Shown one piece after another: positions 32,826-45,679 of a stretch of DNA of 64,000 nucleotides. Position numbers and translations under genes: made by a program. Where the stretch lies: contig CACJDW010000002.1 of NCBI GenBank assembly GCA_902592275.1, forward strand, positions 62,001-126,000, read 5' to 3'. Under the pieces are notes generated by a model. It was not told where the DNA came from and searched no databases. It saw nothing but the letters and a program-made list of their open reading frames with translations. The DNA is from an uncultured Pelagibacteraceae bacterium (GTDB taxonomy: Bacteria > Pseudomonadota > Alphaproteobacteria > Pelagibacterales > Pelagibacteraceae). The first letter of the stretch is position 1; the number at the start of each line of letters is the position of its first letter.

Positions 32826-33747
32826 CAAAACTTTAAGTACTTGGGAAAGAATAAAAGATAGTGATATTTATCATAGCTTTGTTAAATCTCCTACTGCAAT
32901 TGTATCATCTACTATTTTGTTTATAATTTTTTTCTGCTCTTTCTTTGTTGAACTGATAACACCTTACAATCCTTTTGACCCATCCTCTCTCTCGCTGATG
33001 GATGCTTTTACACCACCATCATGGACAGAAGATGGTCTTGCTAAATTTATTTTAGGCACTGATGGACAAGGAAGAGATATGCTATCGACAATTTTGTATG
33101 GATGTAGGATTTCTTTAATTGTAGGTTTTTCTGCGATAATTTTTAGTTTAATCCTTGGAGTTGGATTGGGATTAACTGCTGGATTTTTTGGGGGAAAATA
33201 TGAAATGATAGTAATGAGGTTAACCGATGTTCAGTTAACAGTACCAAGTATTTTGATGGCATTACTGGTTGATGGTATAGCAAGAGGATTAATCTCGAGA
33301 GAAATGCATGATGAAATGGCAATTTATGTTTTAATATTTGCTATTGGAATTTCAGAGTGGCCACAATTTGCAAGAGTTTCTAGAGCTGCAACTTTGGTGG
33401 AAAAAAATAAAGATTATGTTTCAGCATCAACAATAATCGGGGTTTCAAATATAATTATTATGTTTAAACATATTTTACCAAATATTTTAAGACCAGTATT
33501 AGTAATTGGAACTATTGGTTTAGCTCTTGCTATTTTAGCCGAGTCTACTTTAAGTTTTTTAGGAGTTGGTGTGCCTCCTACTACACCTTCTTTAGGGACA
33601 TTGATACGACTTGGTAATGATTTTTTATTTTCAGGAGAATGGTGGATTACTTTTTTTCCAGCAATTTTCTTGGTTATTTTAGCATTTTCAATAAATTTAT
33701 TAGGGGATTGGATGAGAGATACTTTAAATCCAAAATTAAAAAAATGA
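32809..33747 (+). CDS. peptide ABC transporter permease (DppC-like)
   Basis: 312 aa; LGTDGQGRDMLSTILYGCRISLIVG; EAA loop. Confidence 0.9.
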   Translation: MLQVDNKTLSTWERIKDSDIYHSFVKSPTAIVSSTILFIIFFCSFFVELITPYNPFDPSSLSLMDAFTPPSWTEDGLAKFILGTDGQGRDMLSTILYGCRISLIVGFSAIIFSLILGVGLGLTAGFFGGKYEMIVMRLTDVQLTVPSILMALLVDGIARGLISREMHDEMAIYVLIFAIGISEWPQFARVSRAATLVEKNKDYVSASTIIGVSNIIIMFKHILPNILRPVLVIGTIGLALAILAESTLSFLGVGVPPTTPSLGTLIRLGNDFLFSGEWWITFFPAIFLVILAFSINLLGDWMRDTLNPKLKK

Positions 33748-35426
33748 CATTTTTAAAAATAAATAATCTTAGTGTCGATTATCAAATGAGAAAAGAAACA
33801 GTTTACGCTGCTAAGAACGTAAATATTGAGGTTAACAAAGGAGAAATTTTAGGATTAGTTGGAGAATCTGGATCAGGAAAAAGTACAGTAGGAAATGCTA
33901 TAATAAATTTAATTGATGAACCAGGTAAGGTATCTAGTGGCTCAGTTATTTTGGGTGATCTTAATATTCATGAAAATTCTGAAAGTATTGTTAAATATAG
34001 AGGAAATAAAATTGGATTGATATTTCAAGATCCTCAAACTTCACTTAACCCAATTCTTACTGTGGGTGAACAGTTAATTGAAACAATTCAAACTCATCTT
34101 AAACTAAGTAAAGAGGAAGCAAAAAATAAATCTATAAATCTATTGAAAGAGGTTGGCATAAAAGATGCAGAGGTAAGATTTGATAATTATCCTCATCAAT
34201 TTTCAGGCGGAATGAGACAGCGAGTAGTAATTTCTCTAGCTTTATGTTGCGAGCCAGAGTTGTTAATTGCAGATGAACCGACAACAGCATTAGATGTATC
34301 AATTCAATCTCAGATTTTAGAACTAATTAAAAAATTAACAAAACAAAGAAACCTTGCGGTCATCTTAATTACTCATGACATGGGGGTTATAGCTGAGACA
34401 GCAGATCGTGTAGCAGTTATGAAAAGTGGTAATTTGGTTGAAATTGGTGAAACCAAAAAAATATTAACTAAACCACAAGAAAATTATACTAAAAGTTTAG
34501 TGAGTTCAGTTCCACCAACTAACAAAAAAATTTCAAGATTTGTAATAGTTGAAAAAGAAAATAGTGACAAAAAAGAAAATAATATCAAAATATTAAATAG
34601 ATGGACAAAAAAAGAAATAATAGATCAAGATTTAGTACAGATAAAAAATTTGAGTAAAAGTTTTGATGATAATTTTTTTACAGAAAGTTCTAAGAATTCA
34701 GTGATGGCTGTTAATGATGTTTCTTTTGAAATAAAAGAAGGTGAGTCTTTTGGTTTAGTAGGAGAAAGTGGAAGTGGAAAATCCACAATTGCTAAAATGA
34801 TCGTAAATTTATTTAAACCTACTTCTGGAGATATCTTTTTTGACAAAGTTTGTATTACAAAAATAAAACAAAGATCTGAATTAATGAAATTTAGAAAACA
34901 AATTCAAATGATATTTCAAGATCCTTATTCTTCACTAAATGGAAGATTAAAAGTAAAAGATATAATTGCAGAACCAATCACACTTCACAATCCATCTATA
35001 TCTTCTCTAGATTTAAATAATTATATTAATGATTTACTGGAGTCTGTAGAATTAACTCAAAAATCTGCAGATCGATATCCACATGAATTTTCAGGAGGAC
35101 AGAGACAGAGAATATCAATTGCAAGAGCGCTTGCTACACAACCAAGACTTTTGGTTTGCGACGAACCTACCTCTGCTTTAGATGTAAGTATCCAAGCTCA
35201 AATATTAAATTTACTTAAAGATCTACAAGAACAATTAAATTTAACAATTTTGTTTATTAGTCATGACCTACCAGTTGTTAGACAAATGTGCGATAGAATT
35301 GGAGTCTTAAAAGATGGCAAATTGTGTGAGGTTTCAAACACTGAGGATTTATTTTTAAAACCCGGCCATGAATACACAAGAGAACTTTTAAGGTTAATGC
35401 CTAAAATCGAGTCTATTTATAATTAA
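33744..35426 (+). CDS. peptide ABC transporter, fused double ATP-binding protein (DppD-DppF type)
   Basis: Two complete ABC ATPase domains (GESGSGKST twice; LSxGQ-type FSGGMRQRV and FSGGQRQRI). ATG 33744 overlaps upstream stop (ATGA); ORF-track start 33639 is inside dppC. Confidence 0.92.
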   Translation: MTFLKINNLSVDYQMRKETVYAAKNVNIEVNKGEILGLVGESGSGKSTVGNAIINLIDEPGKVSSGSVILGDLNIHENSESIVKYRGNKIGLIFQDPQTSLNPILTVGEQLIETIQTHLKLSKEEAKNKSINLLKEVGIKDAEVRFDNYPHQFSGGMRQRVVISLALCCEPELLIADEPTTALDVSIQSQILELIKKLTKQRNLAVILITHDMGVIAETADRVAVMKSGNLVEIGETKKILTKPQENYTKSLVSSVPPTNKKISRFVIVEKENSDKKENNIKILNRWTKKEIIDQDLVQIKNLSKSFDDNFFTESSKNSVMAVNDVSFEIKEGESFGLVGESGSGKSTIAKMIVNLFKPTSGDIFFDKVCITKIKQRSELMKFRKQIQMIFQDPYSSLNGRLKVKDIIAEPITLHNPSISSLDLNNYINDLLESVELTQKSADRYPHEFSGGQRQRISIARALATQPRLLVCDEPTSALDVSIQAQILNLLKDLQEQLNLTILFISHDLPVVRQMCDRIGVLKDGKLCEVSNTEDLFLKPGHEYTRELLRLMPKIESIYN

Positions 35427-35528
35427 TTTTTCATAAGCCTAAATTGGTCTATTAAAAGTGATTATTTAACTAATTATTTTGCAATCTCTCTCATAGATTG
35501 TATTATAGATTTTCTAAAAATTTTAGTT

Positions 35529-38134
<2,606 letters not shown>

Positions 38135-38139
38135 GAAAA

Positions 38140-38988
38140 ATGGCTACCGGCAGAGATGATTTTGTAATTGCCATTAGGTCAGCTTTTCTAAAAAAAAAAG
38201 ATAAACAAAAATTTTCATTACTAACTTTAATTGTTTTATCAACTTTTGTAATTGTTCTAAGTAATTTTAATTTTAAAGCAATTCAATTTGTTAAATTAGG
38301 AATTAATGAAGTAATTTATAGATCATCTCATATTGCATCAATCCCAGAAAATAAATTAAAAGAAATATCTTCAAAATTTAAATCACATATGGCCTTATAT
38401 GAAAGTCATCAGAAAGATTTAATTAAAATAGAAAAATCTGATCAACTTAAATTACAAAATGAGTTTTTAACTGCAGAAAATAAAAAGCTTAGAGAGTTAC
38501 TTGATGAAAGTATAAATTCACAAGAAATTTTTGCCAGAGTTTTAATTGATAAAGACAGCCCATATTTAAAATCAGTAGTATTAAATAAAGGCACAAAAGA
38601 TAAAGTAAAAATTGGAATGGCAGTTATTGATGATGTTTACTTAGTTGGCCAGATAATTGAAGTAAATTATACTAATTCAAGGGCATTACTATTGTCTGAC
38701 CTTAATAGTAAAATACCATCTGTTCTAGAGCCAGATGACATACAAGCTGTAATTTCTGGTACAGGAAGTGAATTTGGAAAAATCGAACATACTCAAGAAG
38801 AATTTAGAGAAGATTTTAAAAATAAAGAAATTTTTGCTTACACCTCAGGTCTTGGTGGCTTATTCAAACCTGGTATACCAATTGGAAAAATCAATAACAT
38901 ATTAGAAGGAAAAATTAATTTTTTTTCTGATTTTACACAACTCAATTATGTAAAAATAGTTTCTTATAAAATAGGTGGAGAAGAATAA
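38140..38988 (+). CDS. mreC: rod shape-determining protein MreC
   Basis: Single TM, coiled coil, VVLNKGTKDKVKIGMAVID; between mreB and mreD. Confidence 0.92.
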   Translation: MATGRDDFVIAIRSAFLKKKDKQKFSLLTLIVLSTFVIVLSNFNFKAIQFVKLGINEVIYRSSHIASIPENKLKEISSKFKSHMALYESHQKDLIKIEKSDQLKLQNEFLTAENKKLRELLDESINSQEIFARVLIDKDSPYLKSVVLNKGTKDKVKIGMAVIDDVYLVGQIIEVNYTNSRALLLSDLNSKIPSVLEPDDIQAVISGTGSEFGKIEHTQEEFREDFKNKEIFAYTSGLGGLFKPGIPIGKINNILEGKINFFSDFTQLNYVKIVSYKIGGEE

Positions 38989-39506
38989 TGTCATCACTTA
39001 ATAAAAGTCCTTTTTTAAAAATATTCTTATCCTACGTGCCATTTATAATGTTATTTTTTTCTGTATTAAATGAATTTGATTTTAATTACTTAAAACTTGA
39101 TTATTTTTCTTTTAATTTTGTTCATCTATTAATTTTCTTTTGGACTTTAAGAAATCCTGATCAATTAGGTTATCTAGCAATTTTCTTTGCAGGAATAATT
39201 AATGATGTTGTAATAGGTATACCAATAGGAATTAGTAGTTTTTGTTACCTAATTCTTTGCTCAGTAACAGCTTACATAAGAAATATTACTTTAACCCCAA
39301 ACTTTATGAAAGACTGGATTTCATTATTATTCACAATTTTATTAATAAATTCAATTCAAGTAATTATTTTGGATTTAGTCTTTTTAATTAAAGTTGATTA
39401 CACAAATTATTTGATTAACTCTGGTTTTACTTTTTTATTTTATCCAATATTTTTTTTATTTTTTAATTTTTTAAACGAAAGAATTTCATATCAATCAAAT
39501 GATTAA
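38988..39506 (+). CDS. mreD: rod shape-determining protein MreD
   Basis: Polytopic small membrane protein directly after mreC. Confidence 0.85.
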   Translation: MSSLNKSPFLKIFLSYVPFIMLFFSVLNEFDFNYLKLDYFSFNFVHLLIFFWTLRNPDQLGYLAIFFAGIINDVVIGIPIGISSFCYLILCSVTAYIRNITLTPNFMKDWISLLFTILLINSIQVIILDLVFLIKVDYTNYLINSGFTFLFYPIFFLFFNFLNERISYQSND

Positions 39507-41421
39507 ATCTAATTCAGGAATAAGAAAAACAGATGTAATTAATAGAAGGATGTTCATAATTGGAGCAGCAAAAATAGTAGTTTTTGTTGGTATCGTTGCT
39601 CGTTTGTTTTCTCTTCAAATAAACGAAAATAAAAAATATCTTACTCTTTCAGACAAGAATAGAATTAGAGAATGGAAACTCCCACCTACAAGGGGAAATA
39701 TTGTTGATTATTTTGGAAATGTAATTGCAGGAAATTTAAAAGTTTATCAATTGCATATAATTCCAGAGCAAGTTGAGAATTTTAATTATTTACTAGTTAG
39801 ATTGAAAAATCTTTTAAATCTAAGTGAAAAAAGAATTGCAAAAATAAATAAATTAAAAGTAGAGCTAAAACCGTGGGATAGTATTATTGTTTCTGAAAAT
39901 TTAAGCTGGAGTCAATTTGTAAAAATTAATAATTATTTATACGATCTTGTTGGTGTTAAACCAGTAATGACAATCTCCAGAAACTATCCATTTAATGATG
40001 TATACACACATGTTCTTGGATATGTGAGTCAACCAAATGAACAAGAAATTTTGGAAAATGAAATTATCCAAGAAAGATTTGTACCAGGAATGAAAATTGG
40101 AAAACTGGGCTTAGAGAAAAGGCTTGAAAATCATTTAATTGGTACAAATGCTATTCAAAGATATGAAGTAAATGCTTATGGTAAAAGAATTAATCAACTC
40201 GAGCATCAAAAAGGTGAGCAAGGATCAAAAATACGTTTAACTGTAGACACTGAAATACAAAAAGCTTGTGGGAAATTGTTAAATGAAAAAGCAGGATCTA
40301 TAAGTGTAATGGATATCTATACTGGAGATATAATAGCAATGTATTCGTCTCCATCTTATAATCCAAATTTATTTTTATTTGGAATAAGTCAAGATGAGTG
40401 GCAATTAATTAGAAACAATCCATTAAAACCACTAATAAACAAAACTCTTTCGGGTCTATACTCACCAGGTTCAACAATAAAACCTATCGTTGCGCTTTCA
40501 GCTCTAGAAAACAAAGTAATAGATACAAAGTTTAAAGTTAAATGCACAGGAAAAATGGAGTTATATGGTCAAACATTTCACTGTTGGAAGGAAAAGGGAC
40601 ATGGCTGGGTTAGTTTGAAAAATGCAATGAAACAATCTTGTGATACATATTTTTATGAGGTTGCCAGGTTATTAGGTGTTGATAGATTAAACATTACAGC
40701 TGAAAAGTTTGGCTTAGGTAAAAAAGTTCTCGGTGATTATTTTGATAATGAAAAAAAAGGATTATTTCCAAATACAAAATGGAAAAAAAATAATCTTGGT
40801 AAAGGCTGGGTATTAGGAGAGACCTTAATAACAGGTATTGGACAAGGCTATATACAATCAACTCCTCTACAACTTTGTATGATGACTGCACAAATTGCAA
40901 ATGGAGGCTTTGCTGTAAAACCAAAAATAATTGTCGATAGTAATCCAATTTCTTACGAAGATGCAAAACAATCAATGGAAAGCGGGTTATTATTTGATAC
41001 CGATTCTGAGGAATTGTTAGACAAAAAGTTATTTAAAAACCAAAGAAATATTAAGATTATTCAAGAAGCAATGTTTGCTTCGACCAATGAAAGATTTGGA
41101 ACTTCTTATAAATCAAGAATTGATGACCCTAAATATCAATTTGCAGGAAAAACTGGAACAGCCCAGGTTAAGAGAATTAGTAAAAGAGAGAGGGAATTAG
41201 ATTTAGAATTAGAGCAAATACCATACAAAGATAGAGATCACGCTTTGTATGTCGCTTATGGCCCATATGTTAACCCAAGATATGCACTTAGTATAATTGT
41301 TGAGCATGGTGGCTCAGGAAGTAAGGCGGCAGCACCAATTGCAAAAGAATTATTTAAATTAATCATCGACAGACACGATTTAAGAAATAAACAATCAAAT
41401 TTTGAGAGGATTACCGTTTAA
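39499..41421 (+). CDS. mrdA: penicillin-binding protein 2 (peptidoglycan transpeptidase)
   Basis: PTRGNIVDYFGNVIAGN, LYSPGSTIKP, AGKTGTAQV (KTGT). Confidence 0.94.
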   Translation: MIKSNSGIRKTDVINRRMFIIGAAKIVVFVGIVARLFSLQINENKKYLTLSDKNRIREWKLPPTRGNIVDYFGNVIAGNLKVYQLHIIPEQVENFNYLLVRLKNLLNLSEKRIAKINKLKVELKPWDSIIVSENLSWSQFVKINNYLYDLVGVKPVMTISRNYPFNDVYTHVLGYVSQPNEQEILENEIIQERFVPGMKIGKLGLEKRLENHLIGTNAIQRYEVNAYGKRINQLEHQKGEQGSKIRLTVDTEIQKACGKLLNEKAGSISVMDIYTGDIIAMYSSPSYNPNLFLFGISQDEWQLIRNNPLKPLINKTLSGLYSPGSTIKPIVALSALENKVIDTKFKVKCTGKMELYGQTFHCWKEKGHGWVSLKNAMKQSCDTYFYEVARLLGVDRLNITAEKFGLGKKVLGDYFDNEKKGLFPNTKWKKNNLGKGWVLGETLITGIGQGYIQSTPLQLCMMTAQIANGGFAVKPKIIVDSNPISYEDAKQSMESGLLFDTDSEELLDKKLFKNQRNIKIIQEAMFASTNERFGTSYKSRIDDPKYQFAGKTGTAQVKRISKRERELDLELEQIPYKDRDHALYVAYGPYVNPRYALSIIVEHGGSGSKAAAPIAKELFKLIIDRHDLRNKQSNFERITV

Positions 41422-42546
41422 ATGTTTCAGCACGATAGATTGAGTAATGAGATTACATTATTTCAAAAAATAAAAAACTTAGATTATATACTGTTGATTT
41501 CTGTCATCCTTCTTTCTGTATTAAGTATTTTTGTTATGTATTCTACAGATGGTGGTGAAGTACTTTTTCATACAAAAAATCATTTTGTAAAACTTGCAGT
41601 TTTTTTCCCTTTAATGATTTTTGTGGCTTTCTTTAACATAAAATTTTGGCATAACTTTTCTTATATAATCTACTTTATAATAATACTTTTATTAATTTAT
41701 GTTTCATTTTTTGGAATAAAGTCCTCTGGTTCACAAAGATGGATGGATCTCTATTTATTTGTTCTGCAACCTTCGGAACTTATGAAAATAGCAATCATAA
41801 TGTGTCTTGCAAAATACTTTCATAGAATAAAAATAGAAAATGTTAATTCATTTACTAGTATAACTATTGTTTTATCGATTATAATAATTCCAATAATTTT
41901 TGTAATTTCTCAACCTGATCTTGGTACATCTATATTAATTGCTTTGAGTGGATTAATTATATTGTGGTTAGGAGGTATGAAAATCAAATATTTTATATAC
42001 TCATTTATTACTTTCTTAATTTCGCTTCCATTTATAATCTCATTTCTTAAACCATATCAAAAATTAAGAATATTAACTTTTTTAGATCCAGATAGAGATC
42101 CTTTGGGTGCTGGATATCAAATTATACAGTCAAAAATAGCTATTGGCTCAGGAGGCCTTAACGGAAAAGGTTTTTTAAAAGGAACTCAGAGCTACTTAGA
42201 TTTTTTACCTGAAAAACATACAGATTTTATATTCACTTTATTTTCAGAAGAGTTTGGTTTTATAGGCTCAGTTGGTCTTTTGATATTATACTCAATAATA
42301 ATTTTTAGAATTGTAAGAATAGGTGCAATTTCGAGAAGCAATTTTGCTAGACTTTTTTGTTTTGGTTATGCTTTTGCAATTTTTATTTATATTGTAGTAA
42401 ATTTATCTATGGTTTTGGGTCTGCTACCTATAGTTGGTTCTCCATTGCCAATCATGTCGTATGGAGGTTCTTCAATGTTAGCCACTATGATTGGATTTGG
42501 TATAGTATTGAGTGCAAAAATTAATCATAAACAAATGATTGCATAA
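41422..42546 (+). CDS. rodA: rod shape-determining protein RodA (SEDS glycosyltransferase)
   Basis: QPSELMKIAIIMCLAKYFH, QPDLGTSILI, LPEKHTDFIFTLFSEEFGFIG, SYGGSSMLATM. Confidence 0.94.
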   Translation: MFQHDRLSNEITLFQKIKNLDYILLISVILLSVLSIFVMYSTDGGEVLFHTKNHFVKLAVFFPLMIFVAFFNIKFWHNFSYIIYFIIILLLIYVSFFGIKSSGSQRWMDLYLFVLQPSELMKIAIIMCLAKYFHRIKIENVNSFTSITIVLSIIIIPIIFVISQPDLGTSILIALSGLIILWLGGMKIKYFIYSFITFLISLPFIISFLKPYQKLRILTFLDPDRDPLGAGYQIIQSKIAIGSGGLNGKGFLKGTQSYLDFLPEKHTDFIFTLFSEEFGFIGSVGLLILYSIIIFRIVRIGAISRSNFARLFCFGYAFAIFIYIVVNLSMVLGLLPIVGSPLPIMSYGGSSMLATMIGFGIVLSAKINHKQMIA

Positions 42547-42574
42547 TTTGTCACTCTCTTAATTTAATTTTTAA

Positions 42575-43831
42575 TTGTATAACAAACTTATGAATAAAAA
42601 TACTACGGTAGGAATAGTTGGAGCAGGAATTCAAGGTGTGTCTAATGCTTTGTTTCTTCAAAAAAAAGGTTTCGATGTAACTATCTTTGATAGAGATAAC
42701 CCAGGTAGTCAAGCCGCCTCTTATGGTAATGCAGGTCACTTTTCACCATACGCATCTCTTTCTTTAAACAGAACTGATGTTCTAGCAGATGTCCCAGCTA
42801 TGTTACTCAGTTCTTCAGGTCCACTTGCTTTAAAATGGAATTATGTTCCCAAAATGATTCCTTGGTTTATAAAATTTATAATGAATACAACTAAAACTAA
42901 GATGATGCATACTGCTAAAAATATGCATCAAATTTTAGATCTAGCTTTACCTGCATATGATGAATTATTTGAGGAGGTAGACTTGGAAGGTTTGGTTGAA
43001 AACAAAGGAATTCTTTATATATGGAACGATAAAGATTTAAAAAGTAGAGAATTAGAAATTAAAGTTAGAGATGAATTAGGAGTTGAACAACAATTAGTTA
43101 CCAAAGCTGAAATACACGATCTTGAACCACATATTAAACCATTTTACCATGCTGGCGTTTATTATCCTTATGCAAGACATGCAAGAAATCCGAAAAGAAT
43201 TCTTTTAAAACTATTTGATTTATTTTTAAAAAAGGGTGGAAAATTTAATAAAGTAAATATTAAAGATATTAGTTTTGATGAAGAAAAACCAGTTTTTAAA
43301 ACTGAAACTCAAAGTTATGTTTTTGATAAAGCAGTAATAGCGTGTGGTGCTTTTTCAAAAAAATTAACAGATAATCTTGGTGAAAAAATACCTTTAGATA
43401 CAGAGCGTGGATATCATGTTCATTTTAAAAATTGTGACCATTTATTAAGCAGACCTGTAATATTTTCCAACCGTGGGTTTGGAATTACACCGATGGAACA
43501 AGGTTTAAGAGTTGTTGGAACTGTAGAATTTGGTGGATTAGATAATCCATTATCTAAATCAAGAGTTAAAAATTTGATAAATAATGCAAAATATATGCTT
43601 GGTGATTTACCTGAGCATGAGGATGAATGGTTAGGATTTAGACCAACTTTACCAGATTTTTTACCTGTTATGGGGCCATCAAAAAATTACAAAAATATTT
43701 ATTATTGTTTTGGGCATCATCATTTAGGATGGACTTTAGGTCCAATTTCTGGAAAGATTGTTTCGGGGATGATAGCGAACGAAAATACAAATTTAGATTT
43801 AAAACCTTATAGTTCGCTTAGATTTAGTTAA
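42575..43831 (+). CDS. FAD-dependent D-amino-acid dehydrogenase/oxidoreductase (DadA-like)
   Basis: GIVGAGIQGVSNALFLQKKGFDVTIFDRDNPGSQAASYGNAG; FGHHHLGWTLGPISGKIV. Confidence 0.85.
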   Translation: MYNKLMNKNTTVGIVGAGIQGVSNALFLQKKGFDVTIFDRDNPGSQAASYGNAGHFSPYASLSLNRTDVLADVPAMLLSSSGPLALKWNYVPKMIPWFIKFIMNTTKTKMMHTAKNMHQILDLALPAYDELFEEVDLEGLVENKGILYIWNDKDLKSRELEIKVRDELGVEQQLVTKAEIHDLEPHIKPFYHAGVYYPYARHARNPKRILLKLFDLFLKKGGKFNKVNIKDISFDEEKPVFKTETQSYVFDKAVIACGAFSKKLTDNLGEKIPLDTERGYHVHFKNCDHLLSRPVIFSNRGFGITPMEQGLRVVGTVEFGGLDNPLSKSRVKNLINNAKYMLGDLPEHEDEWLGFRPTLPDFLPVMGPSKNYKNIYYCFGHHHLGWTLGPISGKIVSGMIANENTNLDLKPYSSLRFS

Positions 43832-44734
43832 GTGACTAAAGATAACAATTTTTTAGCTTATTTATATCTATTTTTAACAGTAACTTTTTGGGCAGGAAAT
43901 TTTGTTGTAGGTAAACTTGCAAGTTTTTATGAAGTTCCTCCTTTTTCATTAAATTTTTATCGATGGCTTTTTGCTTGGTTAATTTTAGCACCTTTTACAA
44001 TTCCTGAAATATTAGAGAAAAGAAATTATATAATTAAAAACTATAAACTTTTTATTGTTTTGGGAGTTACTAGTATAACGGTATTTAATTCAATTGTTTA
44101 TTATTCATTAAATTTTACTCAGGTGATTAGTGGAGTTTTAATGATTTCAACGATACCTGTGATGATCATGTTGTTTTCTTCAATTTTAAAAATTGAAAAG
44201 ACAAATATTTTTCAAATTATAGGGGTAGTATTTTCTTTTGCAGGTGTGATCATGATTATAACAAAAGCAAATATAGAGATATTAAAAAATTTAGATTTTA
44301 ATAAAGGGGACATAACCATGGTTATAGCAATGTTTTCATGGGCATTATATTCAACTTTATTAAAGGGAAAACAATATGAGTTATCTCAAATATCATTACT
44401 TCAAGTAGTAATTACTTTTGGTTTAGTATTTTTAATACCAGTTTATTTTATTGAATATCAAATTGGCTTTAGAATTAATTTAGAACTACCTTTTATTTTA
44501 ATTTTATCCTACGTAGTTTTGTTTCCAGGTTTGGCATCTTTTCTTTTATGGATAAAAGGAATATCCATGATTGGCGCTAATCGCTCTGGTGTTTTTTTAC
44601 ACTTAATGCCAATATTAAGCGCAATTATGGCAATGATTTTTTTTAGTGAAAAATTTATGTTTTATCATATTTTAGGCGCTTGTTTTATTATTACAGGAAT
44701 ATTGTTATCAAATAAGAAAGTTAAAAATGCTTAA
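43832..44734 (+). CDS. EamA/DMT family transporter (GTG start)
   Basis: 300 aa with ~10 TM segments, two EamA-like halves. Confidence 0.83.
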   Translation: MTKDNNFLAYLYLFLTVTFWAGNFVVGKLASFYEVPPFSLNFYRWLFAWLILAPFTIPEILEKRNYIIKNYKLFIVLGVTSITVFNSIVYYSLNFTQVISGVLMISTIPVMIMLFSSILKIEKTNIFQIIGVVFSFAGVIMIITKANIEILKNLDFNKGDITMVIAMFSWALYSTLLKGKQYELSQISLLQVVITFGLVFLIPVYFIEYQIGFRINLELPFILILSYVVLFPGLASFLLWIKGISMIGANRSGVFLHLMPILSAIMAMIFFSEKFMFYHILGACFIITGILLSNKKVKNA

Positions 44735-45677
44735 AGTTGCTATATTAGATGATTACCAAAACGTTGCTCAACAGTTTGTAGATTTAGAAAAATTATCTGG
44801 GAAATATGAGTTTAAGATTTTTAGTGAACCTTTTTTAGACGAGGCTGATGCAATTGATCAGTTAGCTGATTTTGAAGCTTTATTAATAATGAGAGAAAGA
44901 ACTCCAATTACAAAAAATTTAATTGATAATTTAAATGAATTAAAATTTGTTATAACAAGTGGATTACGAAACAAATCTATTGATTTAGAGGCTGCAAAGA
45001 AAAGAAAAATTATTGTTTGTGGTACAGATATAAATTTAAACCCAACACCTGAATTAACATGGGCACTAATTCTTGGTTTAGCTAGAAATTTTAAAGAAGA
45101 GTTTGACAATATGTATCAAGGGTATTGGCAAACTACAATTGGAGTAGAATTGAAAGGAAAAATCTTAGGTTTAATTGGTCTAGGTAGAGTAGGTACAGAA
45201 GTTGCAAAAATTGGAAAAGCATTTGGAATGCAAGTAATGGCCTGGAGTGAAAACTTAAGCTTAGATAAGTGCAAAGAATTAGATGTGCTCCCTTGTAGTA
45301 AAGATGACTTAATTACAAATTCAGATGTGCTCTCAATTCATGTTCAAGGAGGTGAAAGATACAAAGACTGTATTACCATAAAAGAATTTGATAAAATGAA
45401 AAAAACAGCATTTTTGATAAACACATCTCGTGGACCTATTGTTAATGAGGATGATTTAATTATTGCATTGTCAACAAATGTAATTGCAGGAGCTGGAATA
45501 GATGTTTATGACAAAGAGCCACTACCAGAGAATAACAAACTTAGATTTTTACCAAACGCCTTGCTTACTCCTCACATAGGCTATGTAACAGCTGAAAATT
45601 ATAGCATTTTTTATAACCAAATGATTGAAGGACTAGAGGCTTGTGTAAATGGAAAGCCTATCAGAGTTCTAGAGTAA
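44727..45677 (+). CDS. D-2-hydroxyacid dehydrogenase
   Basis: GKILGLIGLGRVGTEVAKIGKAFGM, NTSRGPIVNEDDLI, TPHIGYVT. Confidence 0.88.
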   Translation: MLKVAILDDYQNVAQQFVDLEKLSGKYEFKIFSEPFLDEADAIDQLADFEALLIMRERTPITKNLIDNLNELKFVITSGLRNKSIDLEAAKKRKIIVCGTDINLNPTPELTWALILGLARNFKEEFDNMYQGYWQTTIGVELKGKILGLIGLGRVGTEVAKIGKAFGMQVMAWSENLSLDKCKELDVLPCSKDDLITNSDVLSIHVQGGERYKDCITIKEFDKMKKTAFLINTSRGPIVNEDDLIIALSTNVIAGAGIDVYDKEPLPENNKLRFLPNALLTPHIGYVTAENYSIFYNQMIEGLEACVNGKPIRVLE

Positions 45678-45679
45678 AA

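Noticed and set aside
33639-33743. N-terminal extension of the fused peptide ABC ATPase ORF
   Set aside because: Overlaps the dppC-like coding sequence by >100 nt; ATG at 33744 in ATGA overlap gives a normal ABC N-terminus.
40694-40975. 93-aa minus-strand ORF within mrdA
   Set aside because: Antisense to the conserved PBP2 transpeptidase region; low-complexity Leu-rich translation.
45641-45679. N-terminal extension of the HDAC-family ORF
   Set aside because: Lies inside the upstream D-2-hydroxyacid dehydrogenase; ATG 45680 just after that stop is more plausible.
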